A model generated the notes under the pieces. It was not told the DNA's origin, made no database searches, and saw nothing but the letters and a program-made list of their open reading frames with translations. Made by a program: the position numbers and the translations under genes. DNA of 64,000 bases, taken from Xenorhabdus griffiniae. Its GTDB lineage: Bacteria > Pseudomonadota > Gammaproteobacteria > Enterobacterales > Enterobacteriaceae. The stretch is taken from positions 1 to 64,000 of the forward strand of contig NZ_LDNM01000007.1 of the NCBI RefSeq assembly GCF_001028135.1, given 5' to 3'. Position 1 is the first letter of the stretch. Every line of letters starts with the position of its first letter. Shown here one piece after another: positions 8,087 through 16,971 of the stretch.

Positions 8087-8824
8087 AAACTCAGAACGGA
8101 AGGGCTATGTAACCCATCACTATAAAATCCTTTTCTAAGTAACTCATCATTATCTACATAAATAATATGGTCACCTTTAATTTTAGATAAATCACGGGTA
8201 GTATCTGGTTCTCTATATTCAATAATACTATTAGAAAAACTCATTCCTGATTGAAAATCAAAATTTTTTTGATCGTTATCGATAATATCTCCAATCATTT
8301 TCTTTAAAAGAACCTCATTTTCTCACCTTGCAAAATAGAAAGAAGACCCCAATGACAAAGTCGTTATATTTTATAAAAGGCTGCCATCCCTCATAATCAA
8401 TAAATTGTCTGACATAATTACCATGCAAATGAAACCCCTCCCCTTCGTAAACTACTTTAATTTCCCCATCAAGTTGATTCAAGTAATTATACTCTCCATG
8501 TTTAAACTCTATATTTTTGGTAACAACACCTTTGTTAACAATGTTATTTTCAGCGTGAGAGTAAATATCCGACAAAGAAAATATAATAGATAAATTTGGT
8601 TGTTATTCTAAATTATTCTGTGAAAATTCATTGGTTGTAAGAAAGATATCAATATCACTTAAAATATTTCCTTTTGACATATAATTATTCATATCACATA
8701 CATCAAAATTATAATATTTGAAAAAACAAACCACATTATAAAATGAGTTTTTGGCAATATTATTGCCACCTAATTTCTTATAAAAAGAATCATCATGAAC
8801 AACACAAAGCCTTCTACCTTTCAT
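8087..8824 (-). pseudogene. Decayed gene of unknown function, three fragments
   Basis: Fragments at 8603-8824 and 8315-8602 lie in the same frame, separated by a single TAA at 8603-8605; a third at about 8087-8298 is in another frame. Together they would give a protein of about 240 residues, with segments such as LCVVHDDSFYKKLGG, GEGFHLHGNYVRQFIDYEGW and KGDHIIYVDNDELL. I do not recognise the family. The 3' end runs into the palindromic repeat at 7981-8086, whose insertion may have removed the true C-terminus. Codon use is very AT-rich, unlike the core genes, which suggests acquisition by transfer. Confidence 0.5.
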
Positions 8825-8936
8825 TACCCAACCTCATATATAAAGATAATAATGGCATCAATTAATCTTATATTGATGCCCCCATGATGCTATAGATAAA
8901 TTCGGACAGAAATAACATTCTACGGTAATAAGTCAA

Positions 8937-9578
8937 TTAAATAAAAACAGTACCCACAAACATAACAACTCCAAATAACAGCAAGAAAATATTAGTTATA
9001 GACTCTATAATAACTTGAGAATTTCCTTTCAAAAATATATTTTGAATATAGTGAATCGCATGAACAAATATAACCCACCATAAGACCCCAATAACAATAT
9101 CAATTATCCCAAGTATGATAATTTGCCTAAGAGGAGGTAGTGCCGGATTAATAAATTGAGGCAGAATACTGATAAAAAATATGGCTACTTTAGGGTTAAG
9201 TACATTAGCAAATAACCCGATTAAAAAAGGATTTCTTTTTTGCTTAATGATTCCTTGTGAATTAATAACTGACTGTTGTTGGTTTTTATTGCGATAAATC
9301 TCCCTTAATCCCGAACTTCCAAGATAAACAAGATAAACGGCGCCGATTATTTGTAATATATTGAATGCTGTTTTCGATGTTGCCAGAATAACTGTAGCGC
9401 CTAATGATCCTAACACAAGATGAAAAAACAGCCCTGACTGTACACCAAATGCAGTGATCATTCCTTCTCTCTTGCTCTTAAATACCCCTTTACTGATAAC
9501 AGCCCAATCAGGTCCAGGGGTCAAATAAGAGAGTAATGCCAATAAAACAAATATAGATATCAATTCAAAACTGATCAT
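8937..9578 (-). CDS. LysE/RhtB-family amino acid exporter
   Basis: A 213-residue integral membrane protein with about six hydrophobic segments and the family signature LTPGPDWAVISKG near residues 19-31, followed by QSGLFFHLVLGSLG, and NVLNPKVAIFF near 124-134. LysE/RhtB proteins export amino acids or derivatives through the inner membrane with proton antiport. The gene begins 6 bases after the stop of the AlaX-like gene, so the pair is an operon. The exported substrate cannot be read from the sequence. Linkage to a tRNA-editing protein suggests an amino acid or analogue that is prone to be mischarged, but this is an inference. Confidence 0.85.
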   Translation of the reverse strand: MISFELISIFVLLALLSYLTPGPDWAVISKGVFKSKREGMITAFGVQSGLFFHLVLGSLGATVILATSKTAFNILQIIGAVYLVYLGSSGLREIYRNKNQQQSVINSQGIIKQKRNPFLIGLFANVLNPKVAIFFISILPQFINPALPPLRQIIILGIIDIVIGVLWWVIFVHAIHYIQNIFLKGNSQVIIESITNIFLLLFGVVMFVGTVFI

Positions 9579-9584
9579 GTTTTA

Positions 9585-10457
9585 TCATCTCAACTTACAG
9601 TATGTCGTAATCACAATATACTCATCACTTTCTTCTGGCTTTATCTCTACCTTAACATCCTGTATTTCTTCTGTATTTTTTATATGGGTTCCACCACACG
9701 GAATAACAACCGGACGATTTTCTACCGTGCTTTTCCATAACCTCAAACTTCCAATATCTTGTGATGTATATTCAACCCGTATTTCACTCCCTGTTACCAG
9801 CCAGTTTTTCAAAATTAAATTTATTTCTTCATTGATGCTAACAATACTTTCCAAAAATGATGCTTTATCAAACCCTTTTTTCTTTAACGACTTACCAAGC
9901 CGATATGTATCTATGGATTTTAACTCAGAAATTGATGATTTAAATATTGCTGCTTTATCTAAGTTATAATTTTCTAAACCATCCTTATCATAATCTTTAT
10001 TCCAATATTTATTAGTCACCTTATTTAAGGCTAAAGACATAAAGTGAGCCATACTATGTGCTGCGCTAATTTTATGCCTGACTTCAGCATCAACCGATAA
10101 TTTAACTTTTGCGCCTACTATAGATTGACATTCCAGACCATTTAGCGATTCTAAATAGTGGGCTGGGATCAGTTTATCTTCTATATTCAATTTGTTGGGT
10201 ATATCGTGATCAATATAAATCATACTGTCAATGATAACTGCGGTATAAGTCTTGACAATATTTACTGCTTGGTTATTAAGAACAATAACCCCAATGTCAC
10301 TTTTTTGGTCACCCCATTTATAGTTTTTGGGATAGAAAGGGCTATTACTTGTAATAACGATATATCCATTATTATATTTGAATGCTTCGATGATAATTGC
10401 GTCCAAACTTAATTGCCCTGTCATAAATGATGAATTAATCGCTGCATTATTTAACAT
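9585..10457 (-). CDS. AlaX-like aminoacyl-tRNA editing protein
   Basis: The protein is a free-standing relative of the alanyl-tRNA synthetase editing domain. All four zinc ligands are present: HSMAH (His134 and His138) and CGGTH (Cys254 and His258). The N-terminal barrel shows SPFYPKNYKWGDQKSDIG, a variant of the usual FYPEGGGQPSDxG. I chose ATG 10457 (290 aa), with AAGAGA upstream; the longer ORF start at 10592 reads through a transposase remnant in another frame. AlaX proteins hydrolyse mischarged tRNA such as Ser-tRNA(Ala); specificity here is unknown. The next gene is an exporter. Confidence 0.8.
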   Translation of the reverse strand: MLNNAAINSSFMTGQLSLDAIIIEAFKYNNGYIVITSNSPFYPKNYKWGDQKSDIGVIVLNNQAVNIVKTYTAVIIDSMIYIDHDIPNKLNIEDKLIPAHYLESLNGLECQSIVGAKVKLSVDAEVRHKISAAHSMAHFMSLALNKVTNKYWNKDYDKDGLENYNLDKAAIFKSSISELKSIDTYRLGKSLKKKGFDKASFLESIVSINEEINLILKNWLVTGSEIRVEYTSQDIGSLRLWKSTVENRPVVIPCGGTHIKNTEEIQDVKVEIKPEESDEYIVITTYCKLR

Positions 10458-10506
10458 ATCAATTTCTCTTGCTGTTGATTTTATCAACAGACAATCTACT
10501 AATTGA

Positions 10507-10705
10507 TCAAAAAATGTCAAGGGTTCTATGCAGGGTAACCGCATAGCCTTCGGTATATTCCTGAATATCATGCCAGCCTTTTGCCCCCGCAATCATTGCA
10601 CAAAGCGACGCAAACAGGATATCAAATAAGGGATAAGCGACTTTCGCGCTCTGGTGCGGGTCTTGGATCTCTGAAAAAATGCTGGCTAAAGTTTCTGAGG
10701 GACAT
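10507..10705 (-). pseudogene. ISAs1-family transposase N-terminal remnant
   Basis: On the minus strand from ATG 10705 a short start (MSLRNFSQHF) is followed, after a one-base slip in a T run, by SEIQDP, SAKVAYPLFDILFASLCAMI and AGAKGWHDIQEYTEGY. This is the characteristic N-terminus of ISAs1-family (H-repeat-associated) transposases. Homology fades after about 10530 and the frame stops at 10507. The remnant directly abuts the 5' side of the AlaX-like gene, so it probably marks the boundary of a past insertion or deletion. Confidence 0.65.
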
Positions 10706-10763
10706 GGGATTGGTTTTCAACTCTCAAAAGAGAGTATAGGATCACAGCTCTTTATGCGAAGTG

Positions 10764-10791
10764 TTTCCATCCCCAGATTTGAGGATGGAAA
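10764..10791. terminator. Hairpin downstream of thyA
   Basis: TTTCCATCC at 10764-10772 pairs perfectly with GGATGGAAA at 10783-10791, with a 10-base loop. It lies just downstream of the thyA stop codon and could end or stabilise the rppH-ptsP-lgt-thyA transcripts. No T tract follows on the minus strand, so it is not a typical intrinsic terminator. Confidence 0.4.
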
Positions 10792-10798
10792 AAGAGAA

Positions 10799-11593
10799 TT
10801 AAATGGCAACCGGTGCTTTAATACCGGGATGCGGATCGTAATCCACAATTTCAAAGTCTTCGAATCGATAATCAAACAATGAGTCGGGCTTACGCTTAAT
10901 CACTAACTTAGGTAACGCACGTGGCTCACGACTTAATTGCAGTTTTGTCTGTTCCAAATGGTTGCTGTAAAGGTGAGTATCTCCGCCAGTCCAGACAAAA
11001 TCACCGATTTCAAGATCACATTGTTGGGCCATCATATGTACCAATAACGCATAGCTGGCGATATTGAATGGCAATCCTAAAAATACATCACAAGAACGCT
11101 GGTAAAGCTGGCAGGAAAGTTTACCGTCTGCTACGTAGAACTGGAAAAAAGCATGGCACGGCGCCAGGGCCATTTTATCCAGCTCCCCAACGTTCCACGC
11201 AGAAACAATGATCCGACGTGAATCAGGATCACTTTTCAACTGTTCAATAACCTGGGTTAATTGATCGATCTGACGGCCATCTGCACAACCCCAGGCACGC
11301 CATTGTTTACCATAAACAGGTCCCAAATTGCCATTTTCGTCAGCCCATTCATCCCAAATAGATACGCCATTATCATGCAGGTATTTGATATTGGTGTCGC
11401 CATGCAAGAACCACAGCAATTCGTGGATAATAGAACGAATATGGCAACGCTTGGTGGTTACCAACGGAAAACCTGCTTGCAAATTGAAACGCATCTGATG
11501 ACCAAAAATAGAAAGGGTTCCCGTCCCCGTTCGGTCATCTTTTGCTGTGCCCTCTTCCAACACTTTTTTCATTAAATCCAGATACTGTTTCAT
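10799..11593 (-). CDS. thyA: Thymidylate synthase
   Basis: ThyA converts dUMP to dTMP using 5,10-methylenetetrahydrofolate as carbon donor and reductant, releasing dihydrofolate, which FolA (encoded at 35.5-36.0 kb) recycles. The 264-residue length equals the E. coli enzyme. Visible landmarks are the phosphate-binding DDRTGTGT near residues 19-26, the nucleophile Cys146 in [12 protein letters not shown] and the HLYSNH region near the C-terminus. The start overlaps the lgt stop codon by 4 bases (ATGA), so translation is coupled to lgt as in E. coli. It is the last core gene before the accessory island. Confidence 0.98.
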   Translation of the reverse strand: MKQYLDLMKKVLEEGTAKDDRTGTGTLSIFGHQMRFNLQAGFPLVTTKRCHIRSIIHELLWFLHGDTNIKYLHDNGVSIWDEWADENGNLGPVYGKQWRAWGCADGRQIDQLTQVIEQLKSDPDSRRIIVSAWNVGELDKMALAPCHAFFQFYVADGKLSCQLYQRSCDVFLGLPFNIASYALLVHMMAQQCDLEIGDFVWTGGDTHLYSNHLEQTKLQLSREPRALPKLVIKRKPDSLFDYRFEDFEIVDYDPHPGIKAPVAI

Positions 11594-12480
11594 TTTGCCT
11601 CTTGTACCTTGCTATTGCGTGTTTTATTGCCAGGGCATTTATGCGCCCATATCATCAAAAATATTCCCGCTAAAATCATGGGGACAGAAAGGATTTGCCC
11701 CATACTTATCCCGTCAAACAACCCAAGTTGGGCGTCAGGCTGGCGGAAAAATTCGACTATTATGCGGAATGCACCGTAGCCAATCAGGAATAAGCCTGAA
11801 ACACTCCCCATCGGGCGCGGTTTACGGATAAATAAGTTGAGGATGATAAATAATACGATACCTTCAAGTACCATCTCATAGAGCTGTGATGGATGGCGGG
11901 GCAGGACACCATATTTTTCCAGAATAGGCCATAAAGAAGGATTGGCGGTGGCGATGGCAATATCTTCACTGCGGGAGCCTGGGAATAACATGGCCCACGG
12001 CGTATCAAGCGTAACACGCCCCCACAATTCTCCATTGATAAAGTTACCGATCCGCCCCATGCCCAAACCAAACGGAACTAATGGCGCAACGAAATCCGCG
12101 ACTTGCAAGAAATGGCGTTTGGTGCGGTGCGCAAACCACCACATGGCGCAGATAACCCCTACCAGTCCACCGTGGAAAGACATTCCGCCATCCCAAACTT
12201 TGAACAGATAAAGCGGGTTATCAAGGAACATGGGAAGATTATAGAACAGGACATAACCGAGGCGTCCACCGACGAAAACCCCGACAAACCCGGCATATAG
12301 CAGGTTCTCAACTTCAGTTTTGTTCCAGCCACTGTTTGGCTTTGCCGCACGGCGATTTGCCAGCCACATGGCAAAAACAAAGCCAACCAGATACATAAAA
12401 CCGTACCAATGGAGGGATACAGGCCCGATTGAAAATATGACGGGGTCAATATTAGGAAATGCCAGATAGCTAGTGCTCAT
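11590..12480 (-). CDS. lgt: Prolipoprotein diacylglyceryl transferase
   Basis: Lgt transfers diacylglycerol from phosphatidylglycerol to the lipobox cysteine of prolipoproteins at the inner membrane, the first step of lipoprotein maturation. The 296-residue protein has about seven hydrophobic segments, the essential SFHGG (His103) and the Lgt signature [13 protein letters not shown] (Arg143 to Gly154), and HPSQLYE later. A GGGGAA ribosome binding site precedes the ATG. It is upstream of, and overlaps, thyA. The 335-base gap to ptsP contains a decayed antitoxin gene. Confidence 0.98.
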   Translation of the reverse strand: MSTSYLAFPNIDPVIFSIGPVSLHWYGFMYLVGFVFAMWLANRRAAKPNSGWNKTEVENLLYAGFVGVFVGGRLGYVLFYNLPMFLDNPLYLFKVWDGGMSFHGGLVGVICAMWWFAHRTKRHFLQVADFVAPLVPFGLGMGRIGNFINGELWGRVTLDTPWAMLFPGSRSEDIAIATANPSLWPILEKYGVLPRHPSQLYEMVLEGIVLFIILNLFIRKPRPMGSVSGLFLIGYGAFRIIVEFFRQPDAQLGLFDGISMGQILSVPMILAGIFLMIWAHKCPGNKTRNSKVQEAK

Positions 12481-12539
12481 CGTTCCCCACTAAAAATATG
12501 TTGTGTGAATGAATGATCTTGTGCGAGTAAATTATATGA

Positions 12540-12786
12540 CTTGAATAGCTTAAGACAAATAATCGCAGATAATAACACAGGCAAGTGACGTGCTCCCACC
12601 ATTAGACCGCAAGTGATTGTCGTGGCGCCTCTGATGAACCCTATTAGTGGAGACTACAAACTCAGTTAGGTTGGTAGGTTGGTTGGTATGTTGCAAGGCG
12701 GCTGCACGTATCAACAACAACTTGTCGTCTGAAGAAATTCATAAGGATATATGGTCATTGGTTTCTACTGGAATCTGAGGCATCAT
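12540..12786 (-). pseudogene. Decayed DUF1778 (TacA-like) antitoxin gene
   Basis: A strong GGAGGA ribosome binding site at about 12790-12795 precedes ATGATG at 12786. The frame reads MMPQIPVETNDHISL, then TGA, then SSDDKLLLIRAAALQHTN followed by LTEFVV. This pattern matches the ribbon-helix-helix antitoxins of the DUF1778 family, which usually pair with a GNAT acetyltransferase toxin. A GGTTGGT-type repeat has inserted extra residues (QPTN) before the LTEF block, and the C-terminus is out of frame. No toxin gene remains. It lies between ptsP and lgt. Confidence 0.6.
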
Positions 12787-12815
12787 TAAGTCCTCCAATT
12801 TTTTGTATAACTTCC

Positions 12816-15062
12816 CTAAATACCCCCTCGAATCAAGCCTCCCAAACCCTGTGATTCCATAAATTCGGCTGACAATACTTTTACTTCATGGCTGGTTTCA
12901 GCTCTCAAAATCAACTCAATAAGATGCTCAAGTTCTTTGGCATCCAAATGCCTTAATAAATACTTAATACGCGGAATACTGTGACCACTCATGCTCAGGC
13001 TACGGTAACCTAAGCCAAGCAATATGAGTGTTTCCATTGGCAGGCCTGCCATTTCTCCGCATATGCTAATAGGGAGATCAAGACGCTGGCATTCATCAAA
13101 GGCGAATTTCAAGGCTCTAATCACCGCAGGATGCAAATTATCATACAGCGAAGCGACGTGGGTATTATTGCGATCCACCGCAAGCAAATACTGGGTTAAA
13201 TCGTTCGTGCCAATAGAAACAAAATCAATCCGTTTCTTTAATTGAGGCAGCAAAAAAATGGCTGAGGGAACTTCAAGCATAATACCAACCTGAGGCATTG
13301 TGATTGTTTCAGCCAGCGTTTGCTCTACTTCAATTTTTGCTCTCTCAATCAGTTTTCGGGCTTCATCAATCTCTTCAATACTGGTCACCATCGGCAACAG
13401 TATTTTTAAATTGCCCGTTTGTGCATTGGCTTTTAGCATCGCCCGCAGCTGAATCAGGAATATTTCCGGTTGATCCAGCGTGATGCGGATGCCCCGCCAT
13501 CCCAGACAAGGGTTTTCTTCATTGATAGGCATATAGGGAAGTTGTTTATCAGCGCCAATATCCAGTGTTCTCAATACCACTGGCTTATCAGGAAAAAGCT
13601 CCAGTATCTCTTGATAGCGATTTTTCTGCTCATCTTCTGATGGAAAACCGCTATGCAACATAAAAGGAATTTCCGTGCGATACAGCCCAATGCCATCAAT
13701 ATTGTCTTCTATCTGCCGTTCATGTTTCAAACTCAAGCCCGCGTTAAGCTGCACCAGAACCCGTTCTCCGCTTTTTAGCCGTGCTTGCTTTTGCTGTTCA
13801 CATTCAGCCAGCTTACTGAGAACCTGTTCCTCCTCGATGATTTGTTGGTATTCTTTAGCAACCAGAGGCTCCGGTTCAATAAAAACCTCTGCGCGATAAC
13901 CATCCAGGATGAGTGTCCGATTGTGTAATAACTCAGGCTGGATATCCGCGCCCATGATAGCCGGAATTCCCATCGCACGAACCAATATTGCAGAGTGAGA
14001 ATGGGTCGCGCCATCTCGTACAATCACACCCACCAATTGATCTTGTGGCAATTCAGCCAATAAGTTAGCACTGAGTTCATCAGCAACCAGTATAAAACGC
14101 GCTGGCCACTGCCTGCTCCCCGTAGAGGAACCATTCAGATGAAACAACACCCGCTGACCGAGCGCCCGCAGATCCGATGCCCTCTCGCGCATATAAAGAT
14201 CTTGCAAGCTGGCAAACTGTTCCGCATATTTTTCAATCACCGTTTTAATCGCCCATTCCGCTACAAAACCGTTATCAACGGCACAAAACAGATCCCGCTT
14301 GAGTTGAGGATCATTTAATAGATGGGAATAGATATCAAAAATGGCGGCGCTTTCTTTCTGTGAACTGGCAGTAAAGCGCTTGCTGATACGACGGCATTCC
14401 GCAGTGGCTTCTTCAAGCGCCAAAGTCAGCCTGGAGCGTTCAGCCTGATAATCCGGCGTCAATGCTTCAGTCACTTGTTCCAACAAAGGTTGAGAGCGAT
14501 CTTGCCATCCCTGTGCCAGAACAATGCCATTAGAAATAGCAAGCCCCTTAATGCGGGTCTGGCGATACTGGCCGAACACCCCTTTGGTTTGCGCCTGAGC
14601 GAGAACAGCAGCAAGTTGCATCGCCAGTGTCACCATGAAAGATTCTTCACTTTCATCAAATAACCGTCGCTCATATTGCTGGACAACGAGTATTCCCTGC
14701 AATTGGCGACGATAAATAATCGGTACACCTAAAAAAGCCCGCAGACTTTCTTCTCTTACTTGGGGAATATATTTAAAACTGGGATGATCACGGACATCAG
14801 CGAGATTAATTAATTCGGATAAACGCCCAACTTGCCCCACGACACCTTCATCAAAGGCGAGACTAATTGCTTGCCCCCTGGGTTTTCTCAACCCCTTGGT
14901 TGCCATCAGGTAATAACATTGCCGCTGATGATCCGCCAAATAAATAGAGCAGACATCCGTGTTCATTGCCCGGCACGTTTCATTGACCAATAACTCAAGC
15001 GCTTCAGATAAATTAGCTGCCATTGCAACCTTTTCAACAATTTCCCGTAAGCGCATGAGCAT
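12816..15062 (-). CDS. ptsP: Phosphoenolpyruvate-protein phosphotransferase PtsP (EI-Ntr)
   Basis: PtsP autophosphorylates from phosphoenolpyruvate and passes phosphate to NPr, starting the nitrogen-related phosphotransferase cascade that affects potassium and nitrogen control. Domains over the 748 residues: an N-terminal GAF domain (about 1-160), the PTS EI N-domain, the phosphohistidine domain with GATHSHSAI (active His356) and the C-terminal TIM-barrel with GIGLYRTEIPFM and ICGEMAG. Length matches E. coli (748). It follows rppH by 9 bases, so rppH-ptsP is an operon, as in E. coli. Confidence 0.97.
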   Translation of the reverse strand: MLMRLREIVEKVAMAANLSEALELLVNETCRAMNTDVCSIYLADHQRQCYYLMATKGLRKPRGQAISLAFDEGVVGQVGRLSELINLADVRDHPSFKYIPQVREESLRAFLGVPIIYRRQLQGILVVQQYERRLFDESEESFMVTLAMQLAAVLAQAQTKGVFGQYRQTRIKGLAISNGIVLAQGWQDRSQPLLEQVTEALTPDYQAERSRLTLALEEATAECRRISKRFTASSQKESAAIFDIYSHLLNDPQLKRDLFCAVDNGFVAEWAIKTVIEKYAEQFASLQDLYMRERASDLRALGQRVLFHLNGSSTGSRQWPARFILVADELSANLLAELPQDQLVGVIVRDGATHSHSAILVRAMGIPAIMGADIQPELLHNRTLILDGYRAEVFIEPEPLVAKEYQQIIEEEQVLSKLAECEQQKQARLKSGERVLVQLNAGLSLKHERQIEDNIDGIGLYRTEIPFMLHSGFPSEDEQKNRYQEILELFPDKPVVLRTLDIGADKQLPYMPINEENPCLGWRGIRITLDQPEIFLIQLRAMLKANAQTGNLKILLPMVTSIEEIDEARKLIERAKIEVEQTLAETITMPQVGIMLEVPSAIFLLPQLKKRIDFVSIGTNDLTQYLLAVDRNNTHVASLYDNLHPAVIRALKFAFDECQRLDLPISICGEMAGLPMETLILLGLGYRSLSMSGHSIPRIKYLLRHLDAKELEHLIELILRAETSHEVKVLSAEFMESQGLGGLIRGGI

Positions 15063-15071
15063 AGCAATAAC

Positions 15072-15602
15072 CTAACTTTTTCTACGACGATGTAAATAAG
15101 GTGAATGGAATAATGAAGCCGGCTCCTGCGTTGACATCACAATAAAAGAGAATTCTTTCATCACGCGGCGATAGACATCGCGTTTAAAAGAAACGACCTG
15201 CCGGACAGGATACCAATAACTGACCCAACGCCAACCATCAAATTCCGGTGTCTTACTGCGCTGCACATTAATATCCGCTTCATTACACAATAACTGTAAT
15301 AAAAACCAACGTTGCTTTTGCCCAATACAAACAGGCTTTGTATCCCAACGCACCAAACGTTTGGGTAATTTGTAACGCAACCAACTCCGGGTTGAGGCAA
15401 GAACCCGTACATCTTTGCGATTTAAACCAACTTCTTCGAACAACTCGCGATACATTGCCTGCTCTGGTGATTCCCCTGGATTGATACCCCCTTGAGGAAA
15501 CTGCCAGGAGTGCTGCCCATAACGGCGGGCCCACAGAACTTGCCCTTGGCGATTACAAATTACAATTCCTACATTCGGGCGGTAGCCATCATCATCGATC
15601 AC
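15072..15602 (-). CDS. rppH: RNA pyrophosphohydrolase
   Basis: RppH removes pyrophosphate from the 5' end of triphosphorylated RNA, which opens transcripts to RNase E. The 176-residue protein has a complete Nudix box ([12 protein letters not shown] then REL and EEVG, residues 38-60) after the Nudix start WQFPQGG. Length matches E. coli. It heads the rppH-ptsP unit. Upstream, the gene is divergent from the thiamine transport operon; in E. coli mutH lies on that side, so the junction is rearranged here. Confidence 0.97.
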   Translation of the reverse strand: MIDDDGYRPNVGIVICNRQGQVLWARRYGQHSWQFPQGGINPGESPEQAMYRELFEEVGLNRKDVRVLASTRSWLRYKLPKRLVRWDTKPVCIGQKQRWFLLQLLCNEADINVQRSKTPEFDGWRWVSYWYPVRQVVSFKRDVYRRVMKEFSFIVMSTQEPASLFHSPYLHRRRKS

Positions 15603-15721
15603 CAGACTACCTCTCGGTATAACAAATTTAAAAAGATAGCTAATTGTTTCACACTCATCTCAAGCGGTAAACCTCTATGATTAGACTTTGCAGACGTAGC
15701 CGAAGTCTCTACAATACCGCT

Positions 15722-15812
15722 ATCTCAACGGGGTGCGGCTGTCGCAAAACAGTACCGCTGAGAACAAACCCGTCGAACCTGAACCGGTTAGTACCGTCGT
15801 AGGGATTTGAGA
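15722..15812 (+). promoter_or_regulatory. TPP riboswitch (THI element) before thiBPQ
   Basis: The sequence contains the conserved blocks of the thiamine pyrophosphate aptamer: GGGGTGC near 15730, GCTGAGA near 15757, ACCCGTCGAACCTGAACCGG around 15768-15787 and CGTAGGG near 15797. Binding of TPP would lower expression of the thiamine ABC transporter genes that start at 15958. The spacing of about 145 bases to the start codon leaves room for an expression platform, which I could not fold with certainty. This also supports the thiamine assignment of the downstream operon. Confidence 0.9.
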
Positions 15813-15957
15813 CGCTACTCATTGATATAATAGATGTCATTTTCATTTAGCACCTTCTCAGATCCTTTGCTATCTGCTAATAACAAACATTAAGTAATTG
15901 ATGTATAGAATTATCAATATTGCTAACTATTGATATATGCAATTATAGGAGAGCAAA

Positions 15958-16971
15958 GTGTTTACAAAATTATTTCCCCGCTTTATGGCTATCAGCCTGC
16001 TGTCTATTGCTACCAGCGTTTTTGCTCAGACAGGCCAGACAAAACCTACCCTGACAGTTTATACTTATGATTCATTTGCCTCTGAATGGGGACCCGGGCC
16101 TGCCATCAAAAAAGCCTTTGAAACCGAATGTGGCTGTGAACTGAAACTGGTTGCGTTGGAAGATGGCGTCTCCTTGCTGAACCGTTTGAGAATGGAAGGC
16201 AAAAAAACACCCGCAGATATTATACTGGGGTTAGATAACAACCTGATTCAAGCCGCTCAACAAACCGGATTATTCACACCAAGTCACGTCGATACCTCAA
16301 AACTGAAATTACCCATTGCATGGCACAACACGACGTTTATTCCTTACGATTACGGTTATTTTGCCTTTATTTACAACAAAAACACCCTGCCTCATCCCCC
16401 CAAAAGTATGGATGAATTAATCAATAATCCCCAGAATTGGAAGATTATTTACCAAGACCCACGCACCAGCACGCCGGGTTTAGGGCTATTACTCTGGATA
16501 CAAAAACTCTATGGCGACAAAGCCGCTCAGGAGTGGCAAAAAGTGGCGCCAAAGACACTCACTGTGACTAAAGGTTGGAGTGAAGCCTATGGCCTGTTTC
16601 TGAAAGGTGAAGGTGATATGGTGTTGAGCTATACCACATCACCTGGCTATCACATGATGTCAGAGAAAAAAGATAACTACGCCACCGCTATCTTCAAGGA
16701 AGGACATTACTTGCAAATTGAAGTGGCCGCTCAGGTAGCCTCAAGCAAACAGCCAGAACTGGCACAGAACTTTTTGAAGTTCATGCTTTCTCCGGCATTT
16801 CAGCAAGCCATTCCAACAACCCAATGGATGTATCCTGTCATTGATATCCCTTTGCCCGACGTTTTCAAACAACTTCCTGTTCCTGAGAAATCCCTGCAAT
16901 TCAACGCAGATGATGTGGCAAAACACCGTACAAAATGGATACGTACATGGCAAAGCGCTGTCAGCCGTTAA
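15958..16971 (+). CDS. thiB: Thiamine ABC transporter, periplasmic binding protein
   Basis: ThiB captures thiamine, TMP and TPP in the periplasm and delivers them to ThiPQ. The start is GTG at 15958, with GGAGAG 6 bases upstream. A signal peptide is clear (MFTKLF, hydrophobic core, VFA cleavage after residue 23). The mature part begins with LTVYTYDSFASEWGPGPAI, the family's characteristic N-terminus, and has the WSEAYGLFLKGEGDMVLSYT substrate-binding region. The length of 337 residues is about the same as E. coli TbpA. It overlaps thiP by about 25 bases and is preceded by a TPP riboswitch. Confidence 0.96.
   Translation: MFTKLFPRFMAISLLSIATSVFAQTGQTKPTLTVYTYDSFASEWGPGPAIKKAFETECGCELKLVALEDGVSLLNRLRMEGKKTPADIILGLDNNLIQAAQQTGLFTPSHVDTSKLKLPIAWHNTTFIPYDYGYFAFIYNKNTLPHPPKSMDELINNPQNWKIIYQDPRTSTPGLGLLLWIQKLYGDKAAQEWQKVAPKTLTVTKGWSEAYGLFLKGEGDMVLSYTTSPGYHMMSEKKDNYATAIFKEGHYLQIEVAAQVASSKQPELAQNFLKFMLSPAFQQAIPTTQWMYPVIDIPLPDVFKQLPVPEKSLQFNADDVAKHRTKWIRTWQSAVSR

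Noticed and set aside
7935-8138. Plus-strand ORF of 67 codons
   Set aside because: Most of it is the degenerate palindromic repeat at 7981-8086.
10458-10592. N-terminal extension of the AlaX-like protein by 45 residues
   Set aside because: These codons overlap an ISAs1-type transposase remnant in another frame, and the internal ATG has the better ribosome binding site.
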